A DNA stretch of 64,000 nucleotides. It comes from Streptomyces sp. NBC_01717. GTDB taxonomy: Bacteria; Actinomycetota; Actinomycetes; Streptomycetales; Streptomycetaceae. The notes below the pieces were generated by a model that did no database searches, had not been told where the DNA came from, and saw only the letters and a program-made list of their open reading frames with translations. Position numbers and translations under genes: made by a program. The stretch is taken from NCBI RefSeq assembly GCF_036248255.1, contig NZ_CP109178.1, forward strand, positions 124,001 through 188,000, written 5' to 3'. Below are positions 1 to 7,092 of the stretch, one piece after another (position 1 is the first letter of the stretch; each line of letters opens with the position of its first letter).

Positions 1-18
1 AGCCGGGACTATGCGGGT

Positions 19-234
19 TCAGTGGTAGGTGATGTAACCGTTGCCGTCGCGGTCGTTCTTGCTCTTCGTGTAAGAGTGGACGTCCGCGCGGGTCCCGGAG
101 GGCTTGTAGAGGTAGATCGTGTCCTTGTCGTTGTTCCACATGAAGTTGCAGTTGTCGCGGTAGACGACGTTCTTGGCGTCGGAGTCGATGCCGTTGCCGC
201 CACGGAGTTTGACGTAGTCGCCAAGCGACAGCCA
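19..234 (-). pseudogene. Lamin-tail-domain protein, C-terminal remnant
   Basis: The minus strand reads LGDYVKLRGGNG, then VVYRDNC, FMWNNDKDTIYLY and ends ITYH-stop. This resembles the end of a lamin-tail (LTD) domain as found in secreted Streptomyces proteins, where a WNN-D-DT segment is typical. An in-frame stop (TAG near 237) and the absence of any start upstream show that only the last 70 or so codons remain. On its 5' side it abuts a truncated gene on the opposite strand. The family call is by motif recall, not alignment. Confidence 0.45.
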
Positions 235-798
235 CTACTTCACCCCCTGCTCGAGCACTTCCTGCGCTTCCTCTACGACCGGTTCGACGCCCAAGCCAAC
301 CTCCACGGTGAGCGCACCGCCTACCTCGGGCCGACGCGCAAGAACGCCGAGGGCACCGTCGTCTCCTGGAACGAGAAGAACCTCCAGGACGACTTCCATC
401 AGCACATCAGCCCTCTCTTTCCACCAGGCAGCGTGGAACGGGAGAAGTGGGACGTCGCCAGCGGGCGCGCAGATGTCATCTACACGCCCGAGCTCGGGAG
501 CCGCTTCGTCGCCGAGATCAAGTGGCGCACCACGCGGTGGAAGAACAACGAAACTGTCGAGCGGGATTACCCCGCTCAGGTCGCCAATTACACCGCCACC
601 GGGCCGCCCTTCGCCCTGCTGCTCGTCGGCGATGCCAGCGACCACCACGGATACCGCGACATCGAAGACAGCATCTGGATCACAAGGCACGCCCGTAGCG
701 CTACAGAAGTCCCACGCCTGATCGTGGCTGGCGTGCTTCCGACCACACGACCGACCCCGCACTCCCTACGCGTAGCACGCTCGTCGCCGCCGCGCTGA
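226..798 (+). pseudogene. 5'-truncated hypothetical with restriction-endonuclease-like motif
   Basis: A clearly coding reading frame starts abruptly at the junction with the lamin-tail remnant, with no start codon or ribosome site there. Near the middle it has RADVIY followed about 12 residues later by FVAEIKWR. That spacing of D and ExK resembles the PD-(D/E)xK nuclease core, with a hydrophobic strand (PFALLLVGDAS) further on. The frame ends at TGA 796. It is probably the C-terminal half of a nuclease-like hypothetical protein cut by a rearrangement; the last 30 residues look less natural. The function is inferred from one motif only. Confidence 0.4.
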
Positions 799-959
799 CG
801 GTGGCCGGGCGCAGCGGCCCCGGCCGACGCGTACCCCCAGCAGCTCGATCTCCGGAGGCATCACCTATACGAGGTGACAGGCCCGTTCCGCGCTACCGCC
901 CAATCACGCCCGAGGTCTGGTACCGCGGCCGCCGAATGCCGTGGGCGACATGCCGGGGC

Positions 960-990
960 GGTTGGGGCTGACTTCAGCTCCGCCCCAACC
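960..990. terminator. Hairpin in a gene-free stretch
   Basis: Between the truncated nuclease-like gene (stop 798) and the methyltransferase start (1160) I see no gene. The stretch holds an 8-bp perfect inverted repeat, GGTTGGGG and CCCCAACC, with a 15-nt loop. It could terminate leftward or rightward transcription. No U-tract follows, so the role is a guess. Confidence 0.3.
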
Positions 991-1159
991 ATCACGGGTG
1001 TCGCCTTCGCTGCTGGCCGGTCGGCCGGCAGCGTCTTCACTGGCTGTCGTCGCAGAAAGTTGCACTATTCAAGTCGCCGCGCACACAAGGCAGATGAGAT
1101 TTCCGCGTAAGATCATCGCGAACTCGGTCTGTATCTATCACCGGCCCGATGGAGCTGCC

Positions 1160-1948
1160 ATGACGACCAACCCACAGCCGTCTCTGCCGATCGACACCAG
1201 CAAGGCACACCCTGCGCGGGTCTATGACTGGCTGCTCGGCGGTAAGGGCAACTACCCGGTCGACGAGGCGGTCGGTGAGAAGCTGCCGCCAGAGGCTAGG
1301 GACGCCGCTCGGCAGAACCGACAGTTCATGCACAGGGCGGCCGCGTGGCTCGCCATACAGGGCATCGATCAGTTCCTGGACATAGGTACCGGCATTCCGA
1401 CCGAGCCGAATCTCCACCAGATCGTGCAGAACATCGTGCCTTCGGCCAAGGTCGTCTACACCGACAACGACCCAATCGTGCTGCGCCACGCCGAGGCCCT
1501 GCTGATCAGCGGTCCCGGCGGAGCGACCGACTACATCCAGGCCGATGTGCGCGACCCGGAAGCGATTGTCCAGCATGCCCAACACATCCTGGAGTTCGAC
1601 CGCCCCATCGCGCTGTCGCTCATCGCGCTGATCCACTTCATCACCGATGAACAGGACGCCCACGGCATCGTCCGTGCCCTGGTCGACACACTGCCGTCGG
1701 GCAGCTATCTGATCCTGTCACACGCCGCATCCGACCTGTTCCCGGAACTCGCCGAACTGGTCGTCGACGAGTACGCCAAGGGCGGCATCCAGCTCGCCTT
1801 CCGCACACGCGCGGAAGTGGAGCGCTTCTTCGACGGCCTGGATCTCGTGCCACCTGGCTTGGTCACGGCGACGGACTGGTTCGCCTCCACCCGCGCCCCG
1901 GAGCCGGAGGACAGCGGCATCTACGCAGGAGTGGCTCGCATCCGCTGA
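1160..1948 (+). CDS. SAM-dependent methyltransferase (DUF574 / Methyltransf_19)
   Basis: A 262-residue protein starting at the ATG at 1160, chosen because family members begin just before the DTSKAHPARVYDWLLGG signature seen here at residues 10-26. Other family marks are RQNRQFMHRAAAWL, the SAM-binding FLDIGTGIPTEPN near residue 71 and VVYTDNDPIVL. These cytoplasmic S-adenosyl methyltransferases are very numerous in Streptomyces; substrates are mostly unknown. The frame is open upstream to 941, but that part lacks family similarity. A tiny ATG frame (1149) overlaps the start out of phase. The gene stands alone, between remnants and an IS630 element. Confidence 0.85.
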   Translation: MTTNPQPSLPIDTSKAHPARVYDWLLGGKGNYPVDEAVGEKLPPEARDAARQNRQFMHRAAAWLAIQGIDQFLDIGTGIPTEPNLHQIVQNIVPSAKVVYTDNDPIVLRHAEALLISGPGGATDYIQADVRDPEAIVQHAQHILEFDRPIALSLIALIHFITDEQDAHGIVRALVDTLPSGSYLILSHAASDLFPELAELVVDEYAKGGIQLAFRTRAEVERFFDGLDLVPPGLVTATDWFASTRAPEPEDSGIYAGVARIR

Positions 1949-2104
1949 ACCAGCTCGTCGCAGTGGGCCTGGAAGTTCTGCCGACCGCCAGGCGGCGCGC
2001 AGTCTGGACCGGGTCAACCAGGAACGGGAACTCATGGAGGCTGGCAAACACCTGGCCACTGACGCCGCCGCTGCCCTCATCGCAGCCGACACCGCGGGTG
2101 CGGC

Positions 2105-2200
2105 GCAGGTGGCCATGCGGGCGGTGGCGGGCGTTACTGATCCGCTGCCCGAGACGTACGGGTTCACCGTCGAGGTGCTCCTTCCTGGGCGCTGCGGCGG
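2105..2200 (-). pseudogene. Helicase-associated-domain remnant
   Basis: The minus strand carries HLDGEPVRLGQRISNAR, the core of a helicase-associated (HA) domain (usual form DG..RLGQWISNQR). It is followed by a frame change and no longer continues. The DNA closely matches the better preserved remnant at 41.3-41.45 kb. The plus strand of 1949-2100 has a short coding-looking frame (SLDRVNQERELMEAGKHLA) that I cannot assign. Together 1949-2467 appears to be degraded DNA with no intact gene. Confidence 0.45.
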
Positions 2201-2467
2201 CCACCGCTCTCTCCACGTCCTCCCAGTGGGGCTGGAGCATCAATACCACGATGGACTGGGGTGTCGGCGACAGGCTGCCCGCGTACCTCGAGCCACGACA
2301 ACACGGCCTCACGCAGGGGGAGATGCTTGCTCATACGGCCTGAAACTAGCTGCCCCAGTCGCCCGTGGGCAGTAGTTTTCCAACGGCGGAACCAGTACTG
2401 AACTTGATCGGGTGATGTCGGGCTGTTCACCAGACAGCGTGAAGGTGGCCTCGGTAGTCCTCGTTCG

Positions 2468-3007
2468 GTGAGATATCCGCAGGGCGGCGGCTTGACCGAC
2501 GTCGAGAGAGCCGCGCGGGAGCGGGTGCGGCGCCAGGCCGTGACTCGCTTCGAGGCTGGCGGGAAGACCCGGGAGATCGCTGCCACGCTGCGGGTCTCGG
2601 AGCGGTCGGTGGAACGTTGGCGGCGCCAATGGCGCGAGGGCGGCCATGCCGGAGTGGCCTCCAAGGGGTCACCTGGTCGCCCCCGACTATCTGATGCGCA
2701 GATGGCCAGGTTGGAGAGGGAGTTGGAGCGCGGTCCGCTGGCACACGGGTGGGCCGACCAGCGGTGGACGCTGGCCCGGGTTAAGACGATGATCGGCCGG
2801 CTGTTCCACGTCTCGTACACCGTGGAGGGCACGTGGCGGCTGCTGCGGCGCTATGGCTGGTCCTGGCAGCAGCCGACGCGGCGTGCCATCGAGCGTGACG
2901 ACGACGCGGTGGAGTTGTGGATAAGAGAGGTGTGGCCGCGGGTAAGAGCACCGCGGCGGCGAACAGCGGTTGGGTGGTCTTCGAAGACGAGGCTGGCCAG
3001 TCGATGA
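2468..3007 (+). CDS. IS630-family transposase, N-terminal part (frame 1)
   Basis: This 179-residue frame holds the DNA-binding half of an IS630 transposase. It has a helix-turn-helix (REIAATLRVSERSVERWRRQ, residues 36-55), a second winged-helix segment (GWADQRWTLARVKTMIGRLF) and the RLLRRYGWSWQQPTRRA linker. It continues into the DDE half, which is in the -1 frame and overlaps by 91 nt. This is either a programmed frameshift, used by several IS630 relatives, or a one-base mutation. I found no convincing terminal inverted repeats or TA target duplication. Confidence 0.8.
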   Translation: MRYPQGGGLTDVERAARERVRRQAVTRFEAGGKTREIAATLRVSERSVERWRRQWREGGHAGVASKGSPGRPRLSDAQMARLERELERGPLAHGWADQRWTLARVKTMIGRLFHVSYTVEGTWRLLRRYGWSWQQPTRRAIERDDDAVELWIREVWPRVRAPRRRTAVGWSSKTRLASR

Positions 3008-3531
3008 CGCCGCCGCGTGCCAGGACCTGGGGCCGCAGGGGTAGTACTCCGGTCGTCCGCGTGCGCGGGCGGGGGTCAGGCCGAGTTTCCATGGCGGGGA
3101 TGACCTGCTATAAGCCGGGTGAGCGGTCCCGTCTGTTCTACGCGATCCGCGAGTACCGGGGCCGCAGGAACGAACCGAAGGGCTTCGGCTGGAAGGACTA
3201 CCGCGACCTGGTCATCCGCGCCCATACACAGCTCGGCGGCCCGATCGTGCTCGTGTGGGACAACTTGCGCATGCACCTGGTCGCGCCACTGAGGGAGTTC
3301 TTCGAGGCCAACGCCTCATGGCTCACCGTGTTCCAGCTGCCGACTTACGCCCCGGACCTCAACCCGCAGGAGGGCATCTGGTCCCTGGTCAAACGCGACA
3401 TCGGCAACCTGGCCGCCGCCGACCTTGGCCAGGTCACCCGCGCTGTGAAGCGCAAGCTCAAGATGCTGCAGTACAGGCCGGAGGCGATCGACGGATGCCT
3501 GGCCGGCACCGGCCTGACCTTGTCGGCGTGA
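2917..3531 (+). CDS. IS630-family transposase, DDE catalytic part (frame 2)
   Basis: A 204-residue frame with the DDE_3 catalytic domain. The first Asp is in VVFEDEAGQS, the second in VLVWDNLRMH and the Glu in LNPQEGIWSLVK. All three catalytic residues are present, so an active enzyme would form if the ribosome slips from the upstream frame into this one. The nominal ATG at 2917 is probably not used. The stop at 3531 is only 3 bp from the stop of the convergent hypothetical gene, so the right end of the element must lie within or just past that neighbour. Confidence 0.8.
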   Translation: MDKRGVAAGKSTAAANSGWVVFEDEAGQSMTPPRARTWGRRGSTPVVRVRGRGSGRVSMAGMTCYKPGERSRLFYAIREYRGRRNEPKGFGWKDYRDLVIRAHTQLGGPIVLVWDNLRMHLVAPLREFFEANASWLTVFQLPTYAPDLNPQEGIWSLVKRDIGNLAAADLGQVTRAVKRKLKMLQYRPEAIDGCLAGTGLTLSA

Positions 3532-3534
3532 TCA

Positions 3535-4029
3535 TCAGAAGATGCCGAAGAAGCGATCCCACCAGCTGGGCCGCTGAACGTGCCAGGGCAGTTGGCTCGG
3601 CCCGTCGTAGTCGCTCTCCAGCAGTTCCTCGGCAACCACGACATAGCCAAGCTCGACCAGTGCTCGGTTGACCTTGGCAAGGTCCGCGCCGTCCAGCTCG
3701 CCCTCGGCCTGGGCGTCATCCGTTCCGAGGAAGGCGCCCGGGTTGTCGGCGCAGACCAGAGCCAGCGAGCCGAACTTGCTCACGCAGACGACGATCCGGG
3801 TGCCGCGTACTGTTGCCTCCCCGGGCACGACGACGCGTCCGTACTCGCTGGAGTCTTGGGTGTCTCGCTCAGCCGTGCAGCGAGCTGCAAAGTCACCTTC
3901 GAGCCGGGCCACCAAAACATCGAAGTGGACTGCGGTCTGGCCACGGTCGTAGTGCTGCGGCCTCTCCAGCCACTCCGGGTCATCGAGCTCGCGCAGCAAC
4001 ACCAGCAGATCCGCTTCGCTTTCGGTCAT
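3535..4029 (-). CDS. Hypothetical acidic protein
   Basis: A 164-residue protein starting at MTESEADLLVLLREL (ATG at 4029); a longer frame to 4083 adds 18 residues with poorer coding character. It has no signal peptide or membrane segment. It contains RIVVCVSKFGSLALVC, a beta-hairpin-like stretch, and ends WWDRFFGIF. I do not recognise the family; it resembles small actinobacterial proteins of unknown function. It converges with the IS630 transposase and ends 3 bp away from it, so the C-terminus may have been set by the insertion. Confidence 0.6.
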   Translation of the reverse strand: MTESEADLLVLLRELDDPEWLERPQHYDRGQTAVHFDVLVARLEGDFAARCTAERDTQDSSEYGRVVVPGEATVRGTRIVVCVSKFGSLALVCADNPGAFLGTDDAQAEGELDGADLAKVNRALVELGYVVVAEELLESDYDGPSQLPWHVQRPSWWDRFFGIF

Positions 4030-4099
4030 GCGCTCATCTTGGCGCAGCAGCCATCGGCGGAGCAGCTCGGGGCACCACCACACTTACCGTTCCCCGACA

Positions 4100-4638
4100 T
4101 CACCCATTCAAGTTCAGTAGCGGCCGGTCGTCCTCGATGTACACGACAAGGGTGACCATGCCGGGCTCGGCATCCGGGCGGCCGGCCCGAAAATGAGGGA
4201 CGCCGAACGCCTGCCGCCGACAGGCCGGGACCGGCAGCACGCGCCCCAGCGCAGCGCATGCCGCACGGTTGCGGTCATCCACTCCATCGCCTGGGCCTCA
4301 GTGGGGTCGGTCACCCGGAAGGTGGCGCTTATCGCACACGTGCCGCCGTTGTGATGGGCGAGGCCGGCCAGGTAGTCCCCGACGAACACACGCGGCTCTT
4401 CGCGTCCTAATGCAGGCGGTGGGTCGGCTCCGGTGGAAACTGCTGCCGGACCCAGGCGCGGTCCTGGCTCGCCTGGGCCCTGGCAGGCACGCAGAAGAAC
4501 GTCATCCCATTCGCCCAGGGGCACGAACTCGAGAATCGCGTCGCGGAACCAGCCGCTCAGGTTCCGGTCGGCGTCCTCAATGCGATCCTGGCCGCCGCCG
4601 TCCCCGAACTGGCCGACGATCCGGCCGAGTTGGGCCAC
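4100..4638 (-). pseudogene. Frameshifted hypothetical protein
   Basis: Two minus-strand frames join to make one plausible protein. The first reads from MAQLGRIVGQF through AILEFVPLGEWDDVLL to TDPTEAQAMEWMTATV. The second takes over near 4260 and ends MVTLVVYIEDDRPLLNLNG-stop. Each part alone ends in low-quality sequence, which suggests at least one indel near 4260-4280. I do not recognise the family. Confidence 0.35.
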
Positions 4639-4734
4639 CGGCTACGGCCGAACGAGGGACGACGGAGCTCACCCTGCGGCACCAATCACTCGAGGTCTAA
4701 CGCTTGCTGGGATGCGGCACCGGTGGCACGGGTG

Positions 4735-4980
4735 TCAGTGCCAGCGGGGAGGGAGTTCCAATGTGACTTCCCCGGCCGTGGTCTTGAGAATGAGCGTGCT
4801 CTTACCGAGGCCGATAGCTCGGTCGATCTTCTTGACCTCTGCCCAGGTGAAGCCGAGGCGGCGGTACTTGTTCCGCTGCTTCGGCCGCATGTGCTGGATG
4901 TCTTCCTTGGAGGCGGTCGTCATTCCTGGATGCCACGGCCGGGCAGATCCGCTAGTCATCTTCGGCATGAAGATCTCCAT
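4735..4980 (-). CDS. Small basic hypothetical protein
   Basis: An 81-residue frame with strong third-position GC through its middle. It contains MRPKQRNKYRRLGFTWAEVK, then IDRAIGLGKSTLILKTTAGE and ends LELPPRWH. The GLGKST stretch looks superficially like a P-loop but lacks the preceding glycines and is too short to be an ATPase. Its start lies inside the 3' end of the gene at 4952-5257 (29-nt overlap), so the two are probably translated together. The function is unknown. Confidence 0.45.
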   Translation of the reverse strand: MEIFMPKMTSGSARPWHPGMTTASKEDIQHMRPKQRNKYRRLGFTWAEVKKIDRAIGLGKSTLILKTTAGEVTLELPPRWH

Positions 4981-5257
4981 TCACCCAGAGCGGCGGTGCG
5001 TTGCCGGCGTAGTGTTCCCGCTCTCGCGGCCGGAGCGGAGTGTCTGCCGGGGGGATGAGTGCCCTGGCGGGCTGCTCCGGCGGGGCCAGGACCACCTTGT
5101 GCTGCGGCGTGGGAATACGACGGGTTGGCCCGGTCGCTAACTGCTGTTGCAAATAGTCAGGGAGCTCACCGGCGACGATACTCGCGGCACGGGCGCGCGC
5201 TGCCGCCTTCGCCGCCGCTTTCCGTGCCCGCTTGGCCTCGCGCGATTCCTTCGGCAT
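4952..5257 (-). CDS. Small hypothetical protein with basic N-terminus and a TTA codon
   Basis: A 101-residue frame beginning MPKESREAKRARKAAAKAAA, a strongly basic, helical N-terminus, followed by a proline-rich tail. It contains one TTA leucine codon (plus-strand TAA at 5138-5140), so translation may depend on the bldA tRNA. It overlaps the next gene by 29 nt. Upstream in the same direction is a Toprim-like remnant, so the two small genes may belong to a decayed plasmid or phage module. Confidence 0.4.
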   Translation of the reverse strand: MPKESREAKRARKAAAKAAARARAASIVAGELPDYLQQQLATGPTRRIPTPQHKVVLAPPEQPARALIPPADTPLRPREREHYAGNAPPLWVNGDLHAEDD

Positions 5258-5369
5258 CTACGCAGCGTATGACGCGCCAGCCGCTTGCGAAATGGTTTGC
5301 CAGCTGGCTCACGGGGCGTGGTCGGCGGGGGCGCCGAAGAAACAGCGTGCAGACGACGGACGACCTCCT

Positions 5370-5790
5370 TACCGGGGCGTCAACGGCAGCGAACGCGGTC
5401 ACATCCTCGGCCGGTACGGAGAACAGGTGGACCCCGCTTTGATCCCAGTCAGAGACGACGAGAACCCTCACCGCACGGTGCCCATCAGCAGCCGCACGCA
5501 GCGCCGCTCCCCGTTTCGCCAGCAGCCCATTGAAGCCGCTGCCCGAATACACAGGCACGCCGTACGGATCAGCGGCGGCGACAAGCTGCGGAACCATCCC
5601 GGCTGTCTCGCAGACGATCTCAAGCCTCACCGGTTGGCCGGCCTGCCGGTCCACCTGAAGGAAGGCGTGGGCACCTTGGCCCGTCTCCGCGCGGTCGCAG
5701 AGATCGACGGCGGGGTCACCATCGAGCGGCGAGCGGAGCGGCCGATAGCCCTGTGGACAGAAGCGGGCGAAAACCTCCGCCGAATCGTCC
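5370..5790 (-). pseudogene. Toprim-like protein remnant
   Basis: The minus strand codes for a stretch with DPAVDLCDRAETGQGAHAF, RLEIVCETAGMVPQLVAAAD, PYGVPVYSGSGF and VRVLVVSDWDQSGVHLF. The E followed by DxDxSG matches the Toprim nuclease/primase-type fold seen in Streptomyces topoisomerase VI-A-like hypothetical proteins. After VTAFAA the frame becomes unnatural, suggesting a frameshift near 5370, and the N-terminal half is missing where it meets the helicase-associated fragment at about 5800. It is broken at both ends. Confidence 0.45.
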
Positions 5791-5799
5791 CGCTGCTCA

Positions 5800-5998
5800 T
5801 CCCGAACGCGCCGCCTGGGAAGAAGGCCTCACCGCAACCCGCGCATGGGCCACCGAACACGGCCACCTCCTGGCCTCACCCGACGCCACCCACCAGGGCT
5901 ACAAAGTCGGCACCTGGCTGAAAAACCAACGAGCCGCCGCCAGGCGGAGCGCGGAGCTCGAGCAGCGGCGTACTGAAGGCCTACCGACGAACCCATAG
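5800..5998 (+). pseudogene. Helicase-associated-domain fragment
   Basis: Plus-strand codons read AAWEEGLTATRAWATEHGHL, YKVGTWLKNQRAAARR and LPTNP-stop. The W, HG-HL, G-WL-NQR pattern is that of the helicase-associated repeat (PF03457) found in large actinobacterial helicase-like proteins. Only one repeat and the C-terminus remain; the 5' side joins the Toprim remnant on the other strand near 5800. It has no plausible start. Confidence 0.5.
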
Positions 5999-6039
5999 AC
6001 CCTGTCCGTAGCGGAACCTTCAGCGTCTCGCTGCGGGGG

Positions 6040-6200
6040 GAAAATGCCCGGATTCATGACCGGCAGGGCATCGACGACAGCCACCGGACCTGGGCCGGCG
6101 CAACTACGTGTGGAACAGCGACCACGACACGGCAATGCTGCGCGCGACGACCAGGGCCGGCTCCCGACCGTGGGCAAGCCGCACAACTGGGTGAGCGTCA
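6040..6200 (+). pseudogene. Lamin-tail-domain remnant, second copy
   Basis: The plus strand, read across three frames, gives DRQGIDDSHR, then DLGRRNYVWNSDHDTAMLR, then DDQGRLPTVGKPHNW. Joined, this is an LTD-domain core (Y-WN-D-DTA-LR-D-G). At least two indels break it. The rest of 6001-6345 has no gene. It is the second lamin-tail remnant within 6 kb and lies in the opposite orientation to the first. Confidence 0.4.
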
Positions 6201-6345
6201 GCGGGCGGGCGCGCTGGGACCGTCCGGCTACTGCCCTCCGAGAAGTACCCCGTCGACCCGCACGACAACACCCCGCTGGCGGGAGGCATCCCCCGCGCAG
6301 GCTCGCCCACCGGACCGCACCCCGCACTCGCCTACGATCGACCTC

Positions 6346-7092
6346 GTGTGCGCAAACGTGATAGTCGCCGAAGACGATGAGAAGCAAGCCGAACTCGTAC
6401 GCCGTTACCTCGAACACGAGGGGCACGCGGTCACGGTCGTCGGGGACGGGCTCGCCGCGCTCGACGAGGTGCGGCACAAGGAGCCCGACCTGCTTGTTCT
6501 CGATGTGATGATGGAGCGGGCGGACGGTCTGGACGTGCTGCGTGTGCTGCGTGCCGAGCGCCGGGAACTGCCCGTCCTGATGCTGACGGCCCGCACCACC
6601 GAGGACGATCTGCTGCTCGGCCTCGACCTCGGCGCCGACGACTACATGACCAAGCCGTACAGCCCGCGTGAGCTGATGGCCCGGGTTCGTACGCTCCTGC
6701 GCCGCACCCGCCGGACACCGGATGCGCCCCCCGCCACCGGCGCCACCGGCGCCACCGACGAGATGCTGTCCGTGGGCGCGCTCCGGGTCGACCCCGTCCG
6801 GTACGAGGTGTCGGTCGACGGGGCGTACGTGGAGTGCACCCCCGGCGAGTTCCGTATCCTCGCCGCGATGGCCGCCGAGCCCGAGCGGGTCTTCAGCAGA
6901 CAGCGGCTCCTGGAGGAACTGCACGGCTTCGACCGGTACATCAGCAACCGCACGGTCGACGTGCACATCATGAACCTGCGCAAGAAGATCGAGCCCGCGC
7001 CGCGCAAGCCGACCCGGCTGCTCACCGTCTTCGGTGTGGGTTACAAGTTGACCGACCCGGCCGCCAAGAGGGCGCCGCGTGCCTCGTCGTAG
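6346..7092 (+). CDS. OmpR/PhoB-type response regulator
   Basis: A 248-residue response regulator starting at GTG 6346 (an in-frame GTG at 6358 is an alternative). Receiver domain residues 1-118 show the acidic pair EDD near residue 9, the phosphate acceptor D53 in LLVLDVMM, T in MLTARTT and K in MTKPYSP. The winged-helix DNA-binding domain occupies about 150-238 (CTPGEFRILAAM, RTVDVHIMNLRKKIE). The 3' end overlaps the sensor kinase by 14 nt, so the two are co-translated. Its targets probably include its own operon; the surface protein and sortase downstream are possible targets by position only. Confidence 0.92.
   Translation: MCANVIVAEDDEKQAELVRRYLEHEGHAVTVVGDGLAALDEVRHKEPDLLVLDVMMERADGLDVLRVLRAERRELPVLMLTARTTEDDLLLGLDLGADDYMTKPYSPRELMARVRTLLRRTRRTPDAPPATGATGATDEMLSVGALRVDPVRYEVSVDGAYVECTPGEFRILAAMAAEPERVFSRQRLLEELHGFDRYISNRTVDVHIMNLRKKIEPAPRKPTRLLTVFGVGYKLTDPAAKRAPRASS

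Noticed and set aside
6044..6361. A 105-codon frame before the response regulator
   Set aside because: The codons are unnatural; the same DNA read in other frames shows lamin-tail motifs, so it is remnant DNA.
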